Positions 49,657 through 58,765 of a stretch of DNA of 64,000 nucleotides are shown one piece after another. Numbering within the stretch: the stretch's first letter is position 1; every line of letters begins with the position of its first letter. Both the position numbers and the translations under genes were made by a program. Location: contig NZ_CP059348.1 in assembly GCF_013702265.1 (NCBI RefSeq), forward strand, positions 1,178,001 to 1,242,000. The letters run 5' to 3'. The notes beneath the pieces were generated by a model, which saw only the letters and a list, made by a program, of their open reading frames with translations, made no database searches and was not told the DNA's origin. The DNA is from Providencia rettgeri. Lineage in GTDB: Bacteria; Pseudomonadota; Gammaproteobacteria; Enterobacterales; Enterobacteriaceae.

Positions 49657-50310
49657 ATGAACTTAATTAATGTTTTAAATACCCGTTATGCAACGAAAAG
49701 CTTTGACCCGAATAAAACGATTTCTGATAAAACTCTGACTGAGATAAAAGCGTTGCTCCAATTAAGCCCTTCGAGTGTCAACGTGCAACCTTGGCATTTC
49801 TTGATGGTAAGTAGCCCTGAAGCAAAACAAAAAATCATCAATGCGACGGCAGGCGGGTACTCATTCAATGAGGAAAAAATTCGCAATGCATCTCATGTAA
49901 TTGTGATGTGTGGAAAAACAGAGTTGCCTGAGGATTATTTACTGCATCTTTTAGATCTCGAAGATGAAGAAGGGCGATATCTGAAAAGCGAATTTAAAGA
50001 GCAGAATCATATGGCTCGTTCATTTTTTGTGAATTTACATAAGAATGAATTGAAGGATTTGCCGCATTGGATAGAAAAACAAGTTTACTTGAATATGGGA
50101 GCTTTATTATTAGGTGCGGCGGTTTTAGGGGTTGATGCCCTGCCGATGGAAGGTCTCGATTTTTCAATTCTTAATGATGAGTTTGGTTTGAATGAGAAAG
50201 GGCTAAATGCGGTGACCGTAGTTGCGTTGGGCTATAAAACCGAAGACGATTTTAATTCTGCATTACCAAAAGTGCGTCGTCCATTGAATGAAGTCGTGAC
50301 TGAGCTTTAA
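49657..50310 (+). CDS. nfsB: NfsB-like oxygen-insensitive NAD(P)H nitroreductase
   Basis: FMN enzyme that reduces nitroaromatics and quinones by two electrons. From the ATG at 49657, which has AGAGGA upstream, it is 217 residues, the exact length of E. coli NfsB. FMN-binding and dimer motifs align: NTRYATKSFDPNKTI near the N-terminus, LLQLSPSSVNVQPWHFLMV, and WIEKQVYLNMGALLLGAAVLG. The longer frame from 49588 has no ribosome-binding site. Family paralogues exist, so the exact substrate range is unknown. Control by the divergent HxlR protein is inferred. Confidence 0.88.
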   Translation: MNLINVLNTRYATKSFDPNKTISDKTLTEIKALLQLSPSSVNVQPWHFLMVSSPEAKQKIINATAGGYSFNEEKIRNASHVIVMCGKTELPEDYLLHLLDLEDEEGRYLKSEFKEQNHMARSFFVNLHKNELKDLPHWIEKQVYLNMGALLLGAAVLGVDALPMEGLDFSILNDEFGLNEKGLNAVTVVALGYKTEDDFNSALPKVRRPLNEVVTEL

Positions 50311-50322
50311 TTTATTGGATAA

Positions 50323-50350
50323 AAAATAAGCCGCAATTGCGGCTTATTTT
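50323..50350. terminator. bidirectional terminator between nfsB and dctA
   Basis: A perfect 14-bp-arm palindrome (50323-50336 / 50337-50350) centred on CAATTG, AT-rich at both outer ends. It serves the two converging genes. Confidence 0.85.
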
Positions 50351-50368
50351 CATTATAGGGGTAATCAA

Positions 50369-51712
50369 TTATTTATTATTTGCGATATCGACAGAAGTCG
50401 TTGGTTGTACTGCATCTTCTTCCGTGATGATTGAATCTAAAGATTCACCTTTGGATGAGAATGCATGAGCCAGTTTTTCGGTATCCAACTCTTTTTCCCA
50501 ACGCGCAACCACGATACATGCACAAGCGTTACCGACTAAGTTGGTCAGCGCACGGCACTCAGACATAAAGCGGTCGATACCCAGAATCAGTGCCATACCT
50601 GCAACTGGAATGCTTGGCACCACCATCAGCGTTGCCGCTAAGGTAATGAAGCCTGCACCAGTTACCCCCGCCGCACCTTTAGAGCTGATCATCGCAACTA
50701 ACAGCAGGGAAATTTGCTCCCAAAGTGTTAATTCAATATTGGTCGCTTGAGCAATAAACAGTGCTGCCATCGTCATATAGATATTGGTGCCGTCGAGGTT
50801 AAATGAATAACCGGTTGGAATAACCAAACCTACAACGGATTTTTCACAACCCGCATGCTCCATTTTTCTCATTAAGCTTGGTAATGCAGCTTCAGAAGAA
50901 GAGGTACCCAGCACTAACCATAATTCATCTTTGATGTATTTGATCAGTTCAATAATCGAGAAGCCGTTATATTTTGCCACCGCGCCCAGCACCACCAAAA
51001 TGAACAGCAGCGAGGTGATGTAGAACGTCATGATCAGCATCATTAAGTTGCCAATAGACGAAATACCGTATTTACCAATGGTAAATGCCATCGCACCAAA
51101 TGCGCCGATAGGTGCCAGTTTCATCAACATAGCAACCATTTTGAATACTGGTTCAGAGAAGTTTTGCAGCAGTTTAACGATAGGCTCACCGTGTTTACCG
51201 GTTGCCGCCAATGCTAAACCAAAAATCACCGAAATAAACAGAACCTGCAGAATATTTCCGTTCACCAATGGGCTAATCACGGTGTCAGGAATGATATTCA
51301 TGAAGAAGCCAACGATGGAAGACTCGTGCGCTTTTTCGACATAACCAGCAACTTTCGCATTATCTAAGGTTGCAGGGTCGATATTCAGTCCAGAACCAGG
51401 TTGGATGACGTTAGCGACGATTAAACCAATAATCAGGGCGATAGTTGAGAATGTGATGAAGTACAGCATTGCTTTACCAGCAACGCTACCGACGGCTCTC
51501 ATGTTGGTCATGCCTGAAATACCAGTCACAACCGTTAAGAAAATGACGGGAGCAATAATCATTTTCACGATTTTAATAAACGCATCACCCAACGGTTTTA
51601 ATGACTCTCCGATGTCTGGGAAAAAATGCCCAAGGGCAATACCGAGAGTGATGGCGACAATGACCTGCACATATAAAATTTTATATAGTGGTTGTTTTAT
51701 TATGTTTCGCAT
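50369..51712 (-). CDS. dctA: C4-dicarboxylate transporter DctA
   Basis: Sodium- or proton-coupled symporter of the DAACS family for succinate, fumarate and malate. The hallmark hairpin and binding motifs are clear: [19 protein letters not shown] (HP1, serine-rich), [19 protein letters not shown], and [22 protein letters not shown]. The length is 447 against 428, with a slightly longer C-terminal tail. The ATG at 51712 has only a weak Shine-Dalgarno. A CRP-like site lies 180-195 bp upstream. Confidence 0.93.
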   Translation of the reverse strand: MRNIIKQPLYKILYVQVIVAITLGIALGHFFPDIGESLKPLGDAFIKIVKMIIAPVIFLTVVTGISGMTNMRAVGSVAGKAMLYFITFSTIALIIGLIVANVIQPGSGLNIDPATLDNAKVAGYVEKAHESSIVGFFMNIIPDTVISPLVNGNILQVLFISVIFGLALAATGKHGEPIVKLLQNFSEPVFKMVAMLMKLAPIGAFGAMAFTIGKYGISSIGNLMMLIMTFYITSLLFILVVLGAVAKYNGFSIIELIKYIKDELWLVLGTSSSEAALPSLMRKMEHAGCEKSVVGLVIPTGYSFNLDGTNIYMTMAALFIAQATNIELTLWEQISLLLVAMISSKGAAGVTGAGFITLAATLMVVPSIPVAGMALILGIDRFMSECRALTNLVGNACACIVVARWEKELDTEKLAHAFSSKGESLDSIITEEDAVQPTTSVDIANNK

Positions 51713-52090
51713 AAGTTTTCTCTGTAAAAATATTGTGTTAGAGCAATTATAATTATTGGTTTTTTTACAACTGAGTTGAGATGGATTGGAAAGTTGGACT
51801 GATAATTTAAGACGAAAGGGGGCTTACGTATTACTAATCTAATCTAACTACAATTCGTCGCAAGATTACCACTTTATTTGGTTACATGAAAATGACTGAC
51901 ATCACACTTCCGATACAAAGGTTGCGTAAAGGTAAATGGGATGTGTTAAATGTTTTTTAAAAGGTTAAAAGAAAATTTAAAGGCAGGATGATAGTTTTAA
52001 AAAGCATTAAATAAATAACGCATTAAGTTTATTTACTTAATTTTTTAAATTGTTTTGAGAGTGTTTTTTGATGAAGAATACAAAAGAGGA
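51713..52090. other. dctA promoter region and tRNA operon tail
   Basis: 378 bp of AT-rich sequence. It holds a CRP-like site (51891-51906). I see no gene and no clear terminator after the last tRNA. Confidence 0.5.
51891..51906 (-). promoter_or_regulatory. candidate CRP site of dctA
   Basis: AATGA-CTGACA-TCACA matches the TGTGA-N6-TCACA consensus at eight of ten positions. CRP control of dctA is established in E. coli. Confidence 0.45.
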
Positions 52091-52165
52091 TGGCTGGGGT
52101 ACCAGGATTCGAACCTGGGGATGCCAGGATCAAAACCTGGTGCCTTACCGCTTGGCGATACCCCA
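52091..52165 (-). tRNA. tRNA-Gln(TTG), distal copy
   Basis: 75 nt including an encoded CCA. The anticodon loop is TTTTGAT, giving anticodon TTG. The T-arm contains GGTTCGAATCC and the acceptor is TGGGGTA/TACCCCA. It occupies the place where E. coli has CTG-anticodon glutamine tRNAs (glnV/glnX). Confidence 0.96.
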
Positions 52166-52180
52166 ACAACAAGAAAGAAA

Positions 52181-52257
52181 TGGTAGCTACGACGGGATTC
52201 GAACCTGTGACCCCAACATTATGAGTGTTGTGCTCTAACCAACTGAGCTACATAGCC
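52181..52257 (-). tRNA. metU: tRNA-Met(CAT), elongator, with a G1-U72 pair
   Basis: 77 nt with encoded CCA. The anticodon loop is CTCATAA. The 5' acceptor strand GGCTATG faces CGTAGCT, so position 1-72 is G-U and 6-67 is U-G, while the other Met copy in this operon pairs perfectly. Confidence 0.95.
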
Positions 52258-52305
52258 ATTGTATTTTCTTTACTGTGTGATTTTACTACTTGGTAGGATA
52301 ATAGA

Positions 52306-52380
52306 TGGCTGGGGTACCAGGATTCGAACCTGGGGATGCCAGGATCAAAACCTGGTGCCTTACCGCTTGGCGATACCCCA
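52306..52380 (-). tRNA. glnW: tRNA-Gln(TTG)
   Basis: 75 nt with encoded CCA, identical in sequence to the distal glutamine copy. The anticodon is TTG. Confidence 0.96.
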
Positions 52381-52432
52381 TCCGAGAATATCTATTATTT
52401 ATTTTCACTAAGAAAATTAATTGTTTTTAAGA

Positions 52433-52507
52433 TGGCTGGGGTACCAGGATTCGAACCTGGGAATGCCAGGATCAAAACCTGGTGCCTTACCGCTTGGCGA
52501 TACCCCA
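52433..52507 (-). tRNA. glnU: tRNA-Gln(TTG)
   Basis: 75 nt with encoded CCA and anticodon TTG. It differs from the other two copies by one base beside the T-stem (GAATGCC instead of GGATGCC on the plus strand). Confidence 0.96.
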
Positions 52508-52539
52508 ATCTTAAATTCAATTTTAACCGAGAAGGAAAA

Positions 52540-52624
52540 TGGTGCGGGAGACAAGACTTGAACTTGCACACCTTGCGGCGCCAGAACCTAAATCTGGTGC
52601 GTCTACCAATTTCGCCACTCCCGC
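52540..52624 (-). tRNA. leuW: tRNA-Leu(TAG)
   Basis: 85 nt with a long variable arm, anticodon loop TTTAGGT (anticodon TAG), acceptor GCGGGAG and encoded CCA. Confidence 0.96.
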
Positions 52625-52631
52625 AAAGAAA

Positions 52632-52708
52632 TGGTGGCTATGACGGGATTCGAACCTGTGACCCCAACATTATGAGTGTTGTGCTCTAACCAGCTGAGCT
52701 ACATAGCC
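52632..52708 (-). tRNA. metT: tRNA-Met(CAT), elongator
   Basis: 77 nt with encoded CCA. The acceptor GGCTATG/CATAGCC is fully paired. It is the first gene of the tRNA operon, in the same order (Met-Leu-Gln-Gln-Met-Gln) as E. coli metT-leuW-glnU-glnW-metU-glnV. Confidence 0.96.
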
Positions 52709-52740
52709 ATCTTTTTTTGCTTAACCTTCATCGGCGTTGC

Positions 52741-52776
52741 GGGGCGCATTATGCTAATTACAGGCAAGACAGTCAA
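52741..52776 (-). promoter_or_regulatory. promoter of the tRNA operon
   Basis: Leftward TTGACT (52771-52776), a 17-bp spacer and CATAAT (52748-52753), followed by a GC-rich discriminator, GCGCCCC (52741-52747). Such discriminators mark stringently controlled stable-RNA promoters. Confidence 0.85.
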
Positions 52777-52962
52777 CAGCTTTTTGCACTATTTTTTAGA
52801 AAATGCGTCTGTTTGTTTGATGAATAATCATTTTGTCGATAAAGCCAGCAAAAAACAACCCCGAATTTGAAAAAATGTGATTTGTTATTATTAAGATGGT
52901 TAAAAATCACACTGGGATTTATTGCGCTATTTTGCTGTTTACCGATAAGAAAGAGCGCAAAG

Positions 52963-54186
52963 TTAACTTTCTAATAATCTTTGGAGCAATTCGCCGTTTA
53001 ACATGGCGCGTTTTGTCAGTGCAAATGCACCAATTGCTGAATTATGAACCAGTTGCGAGGTGACAATCGGTAAGTTTTCACGGAAACCTTTTAACGCTTG
53101 GGTATCAATGCAGCTTTGAATGGCAGGTAATAGAACCTGCTCAGCTTCAGTAATGTCTCCGGCGATCACCACTTTTTCAGGATTAAACAAGTTAATGGTA
53201 ATGGCGATAGCTTTACCAATTTGGCGTCCGACGTGTTGGATAACCTCGGTTGCCAGCGGGTCGCCTTTGTTTGCGGCTTGGCAAATATGGGTAATTGAAC
53301 TGGTTTCAGGGGTTAATTGGCTCGTATAGCCCTGTTCTAAACGCTGCTTCACGCGAGCTTCAATGGCTTGGTTGGAGGCGATGGTTTCTAAACAACCAAA
53401 ATTACCGCAATGGCAAAGCTCACCTAGTGGGTCAACTTGGATATGCCCAATCTCCCCAAGATTACCTCGATGATTAAGAAGGATCTCTTTATTAACGACT
53501 AAACCCGCTCCAGCGCCTCTGTGGATGCGTACAAGAAGCGAGTCCTCACAATCTTGGGTGGCTCCGAAATAGCTCTCAGCGAGGGCGAGGCTGCGAATAT
53601 CGTGCCCAACATAACAGGTGAGATTGAAATGCTGCTGTAGGTTATCAATCAACTGCCAATTATCCACTTTAATATGTGGCATATAGTGGACAATTCCAGA
53701 GTGCGGATTGACCAACCCTGGCAATATCACCGAAATAGCAATCAATTCACGGATACGTCGCTGGTGCAGCGAGATAAAATCTTCAAGTGCTGCAATCAGT
53801 TTCTGTTCAACGATTTGCTGAGTAGGTTCTGTAATAGGGTAGTGGCCGTCTGCCAGCATTTTACCGCTAAGGTCATACAGGGCGATTGTGGCATCGTAAC
53901 GGCCCAAGCGCACACCGATGGTATGGAAATGTTTGTATTCGGAGACGATGGATATAGCGCGACGGCCTCCGGTGGAGGCCTGCTGGTCTACTTCTTTAAT
54001 TAAACCGCGTTCGAGTAACTGACGAGTGATTTTTGTGACACTCGCTGGCGCAAGTTGGCTCTGTTCCGCTATCTGAATTCTCGATATCGGTCCTTGTTGA
54101 TCAATCAGGCTGTAAACGACAGCACTGTTGAGTTGTTTTACGAGATCAATATTACCAATTTGCTTTAGCGAGTGGCTTTGATTCAT
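52963..54186 (-). CDS. nagC: N-acetylglucosamine repressor NagC
   Basis: ROK-family repressor released by GlcNAc-6-phosphate. The N-terminal helix-turn-helix is SRIQIAEQSQLAPASVTKITRQLLERG (shown here in part: IQIAEQSQLAPASVTKITRQ). The ROK domain has the zinc motif CHCGNFGCLE and the sugar-binding GHIQVDP segment. The length is 407 against 406. It follows nagA by 7 bp. The nagD gene that follows nagC in E. coli is missing. Two operators matching NagC sites lie between nagB and nagE. Confidence 0.97.
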   Translation of the reverse strand: MNQSHSLKQIGNIDLVKQLNSAVVYSLIDQQGPISRIQIAEQSQLAPASVTKITRQLLERGLIKEVDQQASTGGRRAISIVSEYKHFHTIGVRLGRYDATIALYDLSGKMLADGHYPITEPTQQIVEQKLIAALEDFISLHQRRIRELIAISVILPGLVNPHSGIVHYMPHIKVDNWQLIDNLQQHFNLTCYVGHDIRSLALAESYFGATQDCEDSLLVRIHRGAGAGLVVNKEILLNHRGNLGEIGHIQVDPLGELCHCGNFGCLETIASNQAIEARVKQRLEQGYTSQLTPETSSITHICQAANKGDPLATEVIQHVGRQIGKAIAITINLFNPEKVVIAGDITEAEQVLLPAIQSCIDTQALKGFRENLPIVTSQLVHNSAIGAFALTKRAMLNGELLQRLLES

Positions 54187-54193
54187 CAGCTAG

Positions 54194-55360
54194 TTACTCA
54201 TTTTTATAGACTTCCTCTCCGTTTACATAAGTTGAAAGGACTTGGAAGTCTTGGTTAAAGGCAGTCAAGTTAGCCGTTTTGCCGGCTTCGATGGAACCTA
54301 ATGTTGCCTCTACCCCAATGGCTCTTGCTGGGTAAAGGGTGGCCATTCTTAATGTTTCATCAAGAGGAATGCCAACATGTTCAACACTGTTTTTCACCGC
54401 ATTAATCATGGTCAGGGAAGAGCCGCTCAGTGTGCCATTTTCATCGACACATAATCCATTGCGATAGTATATGGTTTTACCTGCGAAGATAAAATGATCC
54501 ATTTCACCTGTTTGGGGATCAATTCCCGCTGGTGCTGTCGCATCGGTGACTAAAACCAGTTTATCCCCTTTGAGCTGTTTACTATTACGGATATTGGCCC
54601 ATTGAACATGTAGACCGTCCGCGATAATGCCTGCATAGACTTCAGGAGTATCGTAAATGGCGCCAACCAGACCAGGGCCGCGACCAGAAATATATGGCAT
54701 TGCGTTGAATAGGTGGGTCGATGCACGAATACCCGAGCGGAAGCCTTGACGCGCTTCTTCATAGGTTGCATTGGAGTGACCCGCTGAGACCACAATACCC
54801 GCTTCGGTGAGCTGCTGGATAAAACGTTGCTCAACAATTTCAGGTGCAAGCGTGATCATGCTAATCGCATCAGCATGTGCTGCTAAGTAATCCATCATCT
54901 CGACTGATGGCTTACGGATAAATTCTGGGTTATGAGTTCCTTTTTTAATCAAATTAATGTAAGGGCCTTCAATATGTAAACCAAGCGCTTGATTTTTATT
55001 GCGTTTCAGATATTCAGTCATGACATCAACGCCATGCTTCATTAATTCATCTGAACAGGTAATCAGTGTTGGTAGAAAGCTAGTACACCCCGCACGCTCA
55101 TTGGCTTTTTGCATGATTTCGAGGTTTTTCAATGTGACGTTTTCTTCGTTGTCATTGAATTGCACGCCGCCACAGCCATTCACTTGGAGATCAATAAAGC
55201 CAGCCGATAGAATGGCACCTTTTAAATCTCTACGTTCGATATCGTGAGCGAGTTCGGATTCTGGGCACACCGCTTTGATGATTTCGCCATCAATAATGAC
55301 TGCGTGGTTATCCAGTCTTTCGTGACCTGTAAAAATAATGCAATTAGTTAATGCGTACAT
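54194..55360 (-). CDS. nagA: N-acetylglucosamine-6-phosphate deacetylase NagA
   Basis: Amidohydrolase that makes glucosamine-6-phosphate and acetate. Motifs: [17 protein letters not shown] (metal site region), [20 protein letters not shown], and the catalytic Asp in [10 protein letters not shown]. The frame reaches 55396, but the ATG at 55360 ([20 protein letters not shown]) has CAGGAG upstream and aligns with the E. coli start (388 residues here, 382 there). It is 124 bp after nagB, and two hairpins lie in that gap. Confidence 0.96.
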   Translation of the reverse strand: MYALTNCIIFTGHERLDNHAVIIDGEIIKAVCPESELAHDIERRDLKGAILSAGFIDLQVNGCGGVQFNDNEENVTLKNLEIMQKANERAGCTSFLPTLITCSDELMKHGVDVMTEYLKRNKNQALGLHIEGPYINLIKKGTHNPEFIRKPSVEMMDYLAAHADAISMITLAPEIVEQRFIQQLTEAGIVVSAGHSNATYEEARQGFRSGIRASTHLFNAMPYISGRGPGLVGAIYDTPEVYAGIIADGLHVQWANIRNSKQLKGDKLVLVTDATAPAGIDPQTGEMDHFIFAGKTIYYRNGLCVDENGTLSGSSLTMINAVKNSVEHVGIPLDETLRMATLYPARAIGVEATLGSIEAGKTANLTAFNQDFQVLSTYVNGEEVYKNE

Positions 55361-55396
55361 AGCGTAAAACTCCTGACCGCGAGTAAAATGGGTCAC

Positions 55397-55471
55397 CGAC
55401 CCGCATCAGTATGGCGGGTCGGGTGTTCGATACTCTATCTATTTTAGGCTCTTTTAGAGAGGCTAAAATAG
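55397..55471 (-). other. two hairpins in the nagB-nagA spacer
   Basis: Hairpin 1: CGACCCGC (55397-55404) against GCGGGTCG (55414-55421), GC-rich. Hairpin 2: CTATTTTAG (55439-55447) against CTAAAATAG (55463-55471). Neither has a leftward U-tract of normal length. They probably protect nagB mRNA or tune nagA and nagC expression. Confidence 0.7.
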
Positions 55472-55484
55472 GACTGAGTATAAA

Positions 55485-56288
55485 TTAATCAAACTGCTCG
55501 ATATTCGAACATTCTAATTGTTTGAAATATTTGAGCGTTTTGACTTTCAATTCTAATGTTGCTGGCTCATCACAGACAATCAATGCTTTAGGATGTAGCT
55601 GCACACAGCTGATTGTCCATAAGTGGTTAACAGAACCTTCTACCGCAGCATGAACGGCATCCGCTTTGTTTGCACCCGTCGCTAACACCATCAGTTCTTT
55701 CGCATCTAATAAAGTAGCAACACCCACAGTTAATGCATATTTAGGAACTTGATTGATATCGTTATCAAAGAAACGGGAGTTAGCTTGGCGAGTTTCTGGT
55801 GTCAGCGTTTTGATACGTGTTCTCGAACTTAAAGAAGAACCTGGCTCATTAAACGCGATATGACCATCATTACCTACGCCACCCATAAATAGATTGATTT
55901 GGCCGTAGGATTTGATTTTGTCTTCATAACGTTGACATTCCGCGTCGACATCAGGGGCATTACCATTGAGTAAATTGATGTTTTCAGCTTGGATATCAAT
56001 GTGATTGAAAAAGTTTTGGTGCATAAACGTGTGGTAACTTTGTGGATGATCTTTTGGAATACCAATGTATTCATCCATATTAAATGTCACGACATGTTTA
56101 AAGCTGACTTTACCTGCTTTATATAAGGCAATTAATTCTTTGTAGGTGGCAAGCGGTGTTCCGCCAGTCGGTAAGCCTAGAACGAAAGGGCGTTCAGCTG
56201 TCGGATTAAATGCGTTGATTTTATCAGCGATGTACTGTGCGGACCATACGCCAACATCATGAGCATTATTTAATGGGATAAGCCTCAT
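55485..56288 (-). CDS. nagB: glucosamine-6-phosphate deaminase NagB
   Basis: Converts glucosamine-6-phosphate to fructose-6-phosphate and ammonia, feeding glycolysis. Motifs: [17 protein letters not shown] (phosphate loop), the catalytic Asp in [18 protein letters not shown], and [18 protein letters not shown]. The length is 267 against 266. The start is ATG at 56288. It diverges from nagE and is the first gene of nagBAC. Confidence 0.98.
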   Translation of the reverse strand: MRLIPLNNAHDVGVWSAQYIADKINAFNPTAERPFVLGLPTGGTPLATYKELIALYKAGKVSFKHVVTFNMDEYIGIPKDHPQSYHTFMHQNFFNHIDIQAENINLLNGNAPDVDAECQRYEDKIKSYGQINLFMGGVGNDGHIAFNEPGSSLSSRTRIKTLTPETRQANSRFFDNDINQVPKYALTVGVATLLDAKELMVLATGANKADAVHAAVEGSVNHLWTISCVQLHPKALIVCDEPATLELKVKTLKYFKQLECSNIEQFD

Positions 56289-56414
56289 GTACTTTTACCT
56301 CTAGTGTTTCTTTAAATTTATACTTGTAGGACCCCAAATCTCAATTGTGTTGAACATTTTCAACATTTTCTTATGACTGAGGTACTTGGAGTATATACAG
56401 CAAATCATATAAAA

Positions 56415-56441
56415 AACTTATTTTTAATCATAAAATAAGTT
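56415..56441 (-). promoter_or_regulatory. NagC operator near nagB
   Basis: A 27-bp element: TTATTT (56418-56423), nine bases, AAATAA (56433-56438), with outer AAC/GTT extending the symmetry. The pattern fits NagC sites. Its centre is 94 bp from that of the second operator. Confidence 0.75.
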
Positions 56442-56483
56442 TTCGGGAATAGCTACTAATTTAGTCAATATTAGGTTTCTTTC

Positions 56484-56499
56484 GTTGACATTTATCACA
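56484..56499. promoter_or_regulatory. candidate CRP site between the NagC operators
   Basis: GTTGA-CATTTA-TCACA: one half is exact and the other matches three of five. It lies in the loop between the two NagC operators, where CRP acts in E. coli. Confidence 0.55.
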
Positions 56500-56511
56500 G
56501 TTTCCAGCTAT

Positions 56512-56559
56512 TTATTTTGTATCGCGAAAAAATTCATCTATTCTATGAATTGCTATAAT
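56512..56559 (+). promoter_or_regulatory. nagE promoter with NagC operator
   Basis: The operator is TTATTT (56512-56517), nine bases with central TCGCG, then AAAAAA (56527-56532). An inverted repeat AATTCAT (56531-56537) / ATGAATT (56545-56551) follows. The extended -10 is TGCTATAAT (56551-56559). No good -35 is seen, which fits CRP-assisted transcription. Confidence 0.65.
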
Positions 56560-56642
56560 TAAGCGACTTCGGATATATTTCCGATGCGTGAAAATAAGAT
56601 CCTGAAATGGGACAAAAATAGAGCGATACAAAGGGGGAGTTT

Positions 56643-58670
56643 GTGAATATTCTTAGCTACTTACAGCGGATTGGTAGGGCGCTTATGGTGCCTGTCGCCG
56701 TATTACCAGCCGCCGCAATCCTAATGGGGATTGGTTATTGGATTGACCCAGATGGTTGGGGCGCCAATAGCGCAATCGCTGCGTTACTGATCAAATCCGG
56801 TGCTGCCATCATCGACAACATGTCCGTGTTGTTTGCGATTGGTGTTGCGTACGGAATGTCTAAAGATAAAGATGGTGCTGCTGCATTAACCGGTTTTGTC
56901 GGCTTCTTAGTCGTGACAACACTGTGTTCACCTGCGTCCTACTCAATGATTATGAGCGTGCCAGTGGAATCCGTTCCTGCTGCGTTCAATAAAATCAATA
57001 ACCAGTTCGTGGGTATCCTTGTTGGGGTTCTCTCTGCTGAACTTTACAACCGTTACAGTGGCGTTGAGCTGCCAAAAGCGTTGTCATTCTTCAGTGGTCG
57101 TCGCCTCGTCCCGATTTTAACCTCATTCCTGATGATCATCCTGGCATTCATTCTGATGTATGTTTGGCCGGTGGTGTATAACGGATTAGTGGCGTTCGGT
57201 GAAAGCATCAAAGATATGGGATCGGTGGGTGCAGGTATCTACGCCTTCTTTAACCGTTTATTAATTCCTGTTGGCTTACACCACGCACTGAACTCCGTAT
57301 TCTGGTTCGATGTGGCGGGAATTAACGATATTCCTAACTTCTTAGGTGGCGCGAAGTCCATCGAAGCAGGTCTGGCAACAGTTGGGATTACGGGTCGCTA
57401 CCAAGCGGGCTTCTTCCCTATCATGATGTTTGGTCTGCCAGGTGCGGCTCTGGCTATCTATCACTGTGCACGTCCAGAAAATAAAGCCAAAGTGGCTGGT
57501 ATCATGATTGCAGGTGCGTTTGCTGCATTCTTTACGGGTATCACTGAACCGCTTGAATTCTCATTTATGTTCGTTGCACCAGTACTGTATGTGATCCACG
57601 CATTACTGACCGGTATTTCTGTCTATATCGCGGCAACAATGGAATGGATTTCAGGCTTCGGCTTCAGTGCGGGGCTGGTGGATATGTTCTTACAGACACG
57701 TAACCCACTCGCAACTCACTGGTACATGCTGATTGTTCAAGGCTTAGTCTTCTTCTGCATCTACTACGTGATTTTCCGATTCATGATCCGCAAATTCAAC
57801 CTGTTAACTCCAGGCCGTGAAGTCAGCGCGGGTGATGAAACTGTTGACGGTTATGACGAAAACGTTAGCGATGCACACAGCGATGAAAGCGAAATTCAAA
57901 AAGAAGCTCGTCAGTATATTGCAGCGGTAGGTGGTAGCGACAACATCGTTAACATCGACGCGTGTATCACACGTTTACGTTTAGGCGTAAAAGATTCAGG
58001 GGTAGTCAACGACCCACTTGCTAAACGTATTGGTGCATCTGGCGTGATCCGCCTGAACAAGCAAAACGTGCAAGTGATTGTAGGAACTCGCGCGGAATTA
58101 ATTGCTAAAGCGATGACGGAAGTGATGGCAAAAGGCCCTATTGCGGCATCTGCGCCTGTTGCTGCTCCAGAAAAAAGCCAGAAAGCGGAACCAGAAAAAG
58201 CAAAAGGTAACGCGGTTCTGTCGTTAATCGCACCCGTTAGTGGTGAAGTTTACTCGCTGGATCAGGTTCCTGATGAAGCGTTCTCTAGCCGCATCGTCGG
58301 TGATGGTATTGCTATCAAACCAACCAGCAGTGAAGTGGTGGCGCCGGCCGCAGGGACAATTGTGAAAATTTTCCCAACTAACCATGCATTCTGCCTCGAA
58401 ACCGCGAATGGCGTTGAACTGATTGTGCATATGGGGATTGATACCGTTGCATTAAATGGTGAAGGCTGTGAGCGTTTAGTTGAAGAGGGTGCGGAAGTTG
58501 AAGCGGGTACACCAATTCTGAAACTTGACCTGCCATTCCTTGAAGCGAATGCAAAATCAATGATCAGCCCTGTTATCATCAGTAATATTGATGACTTCGC
58601 TGGTGTTGATATTTTAGCGAAAGGTCAGGTTACTGCCGGTGAAACCGTTATTTATCACGTATTAAAATAA
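56643..58670 (+). CDS. nagE: N-acetylglucosamine-specific PTS enzyme IICBA NagE
   Basis: Imports and phosphorylates N-acetylglucosamine. The membrane IIC domain (about 1-390; AVLPAAAILMGIGYWIDP, GITEPLEFSFMFVAP) is followed by a IIB domain with the phosphocysteine in NIDACITRLRLGV, an Ala/Pro/Lys linker, and a IIA domain whose active-site His is in ELIVHMGIDTVALNG. The length is 675 against 648, longer mostly in the linkers. The start is GTG at 56643 after AAGGGGGAG. The promoter region carries NagC and CRP sites. Confidence 0.97.
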   Translation: MNILSYLQRIGRALMVPVAVLPAAAILMGIGYWIDPDGWGANSAIAALLIKSGAAIIDNMSVLFAIGVAYGMSKDKDGAAALTGFVGFLVVTTLCSPASYSMIMSVPVESVPAAFNKINNQFVGILVGVLSAELYNRYSGVELPKALSFFSGRRLVPILTSFLMIILAFILMYVWPVVYNGLVAFGESIKDMGSVGAGIYAFFNRLLIPVGLHHALNSVFWFDVAGINDIPNFLGGAKSIEAGLATVGITGRYQAGFFPIMMFGLPGAALAIYHCARPENKAKVAGIMIAGAFAAFFTGITEPLEFSFMFVAPVLYVIHALLTGISVYIAATMEWISGFGFSAGLVDMFLQTRNPLATHWYMLIVQGLVFFCIYYVIFRFMIRKFNLLTPGREVSAGDETVDGYDENVSDAHSDESEIQKEARQYIAAVGGSDNIVNIDACITRLRLGVKDSGVVNDPLAKRIGASGVIRLNKQNVQVIVGTRAELIAKAMTEVMAKGPIAASAPVAAPEKSQKAEPEKAKGNAVLSLIAPVSGEVYSLDQVPDEAFSSRIVGDGIAIKPTSSEVVAPAAGTIVKIFPTNHAFCLETANGVELIVHMGIDTVALNGEGCERLVEEGAEVEAGTPILKLDLPFLEANAKSMISPVIISNIDDFAGVDILAKGQVTAGETVIYHVLK

Positions 58671-58707
58671 TCTACGTATAGATAAAAAATACTGAGCAGT
58701 ACCTAGG

Positions 58708-58738
58708 AAATGCCAGCTTAATCAGCTGGCATTTTTTT
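58708..58738 (+). terminator. terminator of nagE
   Basis: Perfect 11-bp arms AAATGCCAGCT (58708-58718) and AGCTGGCATTT (58723-58733), then T residues to 58738. Confidence 0.93.
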
Positions 58739-58765
58739 ATCTAAATTATCCGTAGTTAATATCCA

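Noticed and set aside
52336-52689. 117-codon frame across the tRNA operon
   Set aside because: It lies over four tRNA genes on the opposite strand and its repeats only reflect the tRNA sequences.
52091-52708. CRISPR-like regular repeats
   Set aside because: The repeated units are tRNA genes with clear cloverleaf features, not repeats with unique spacers.
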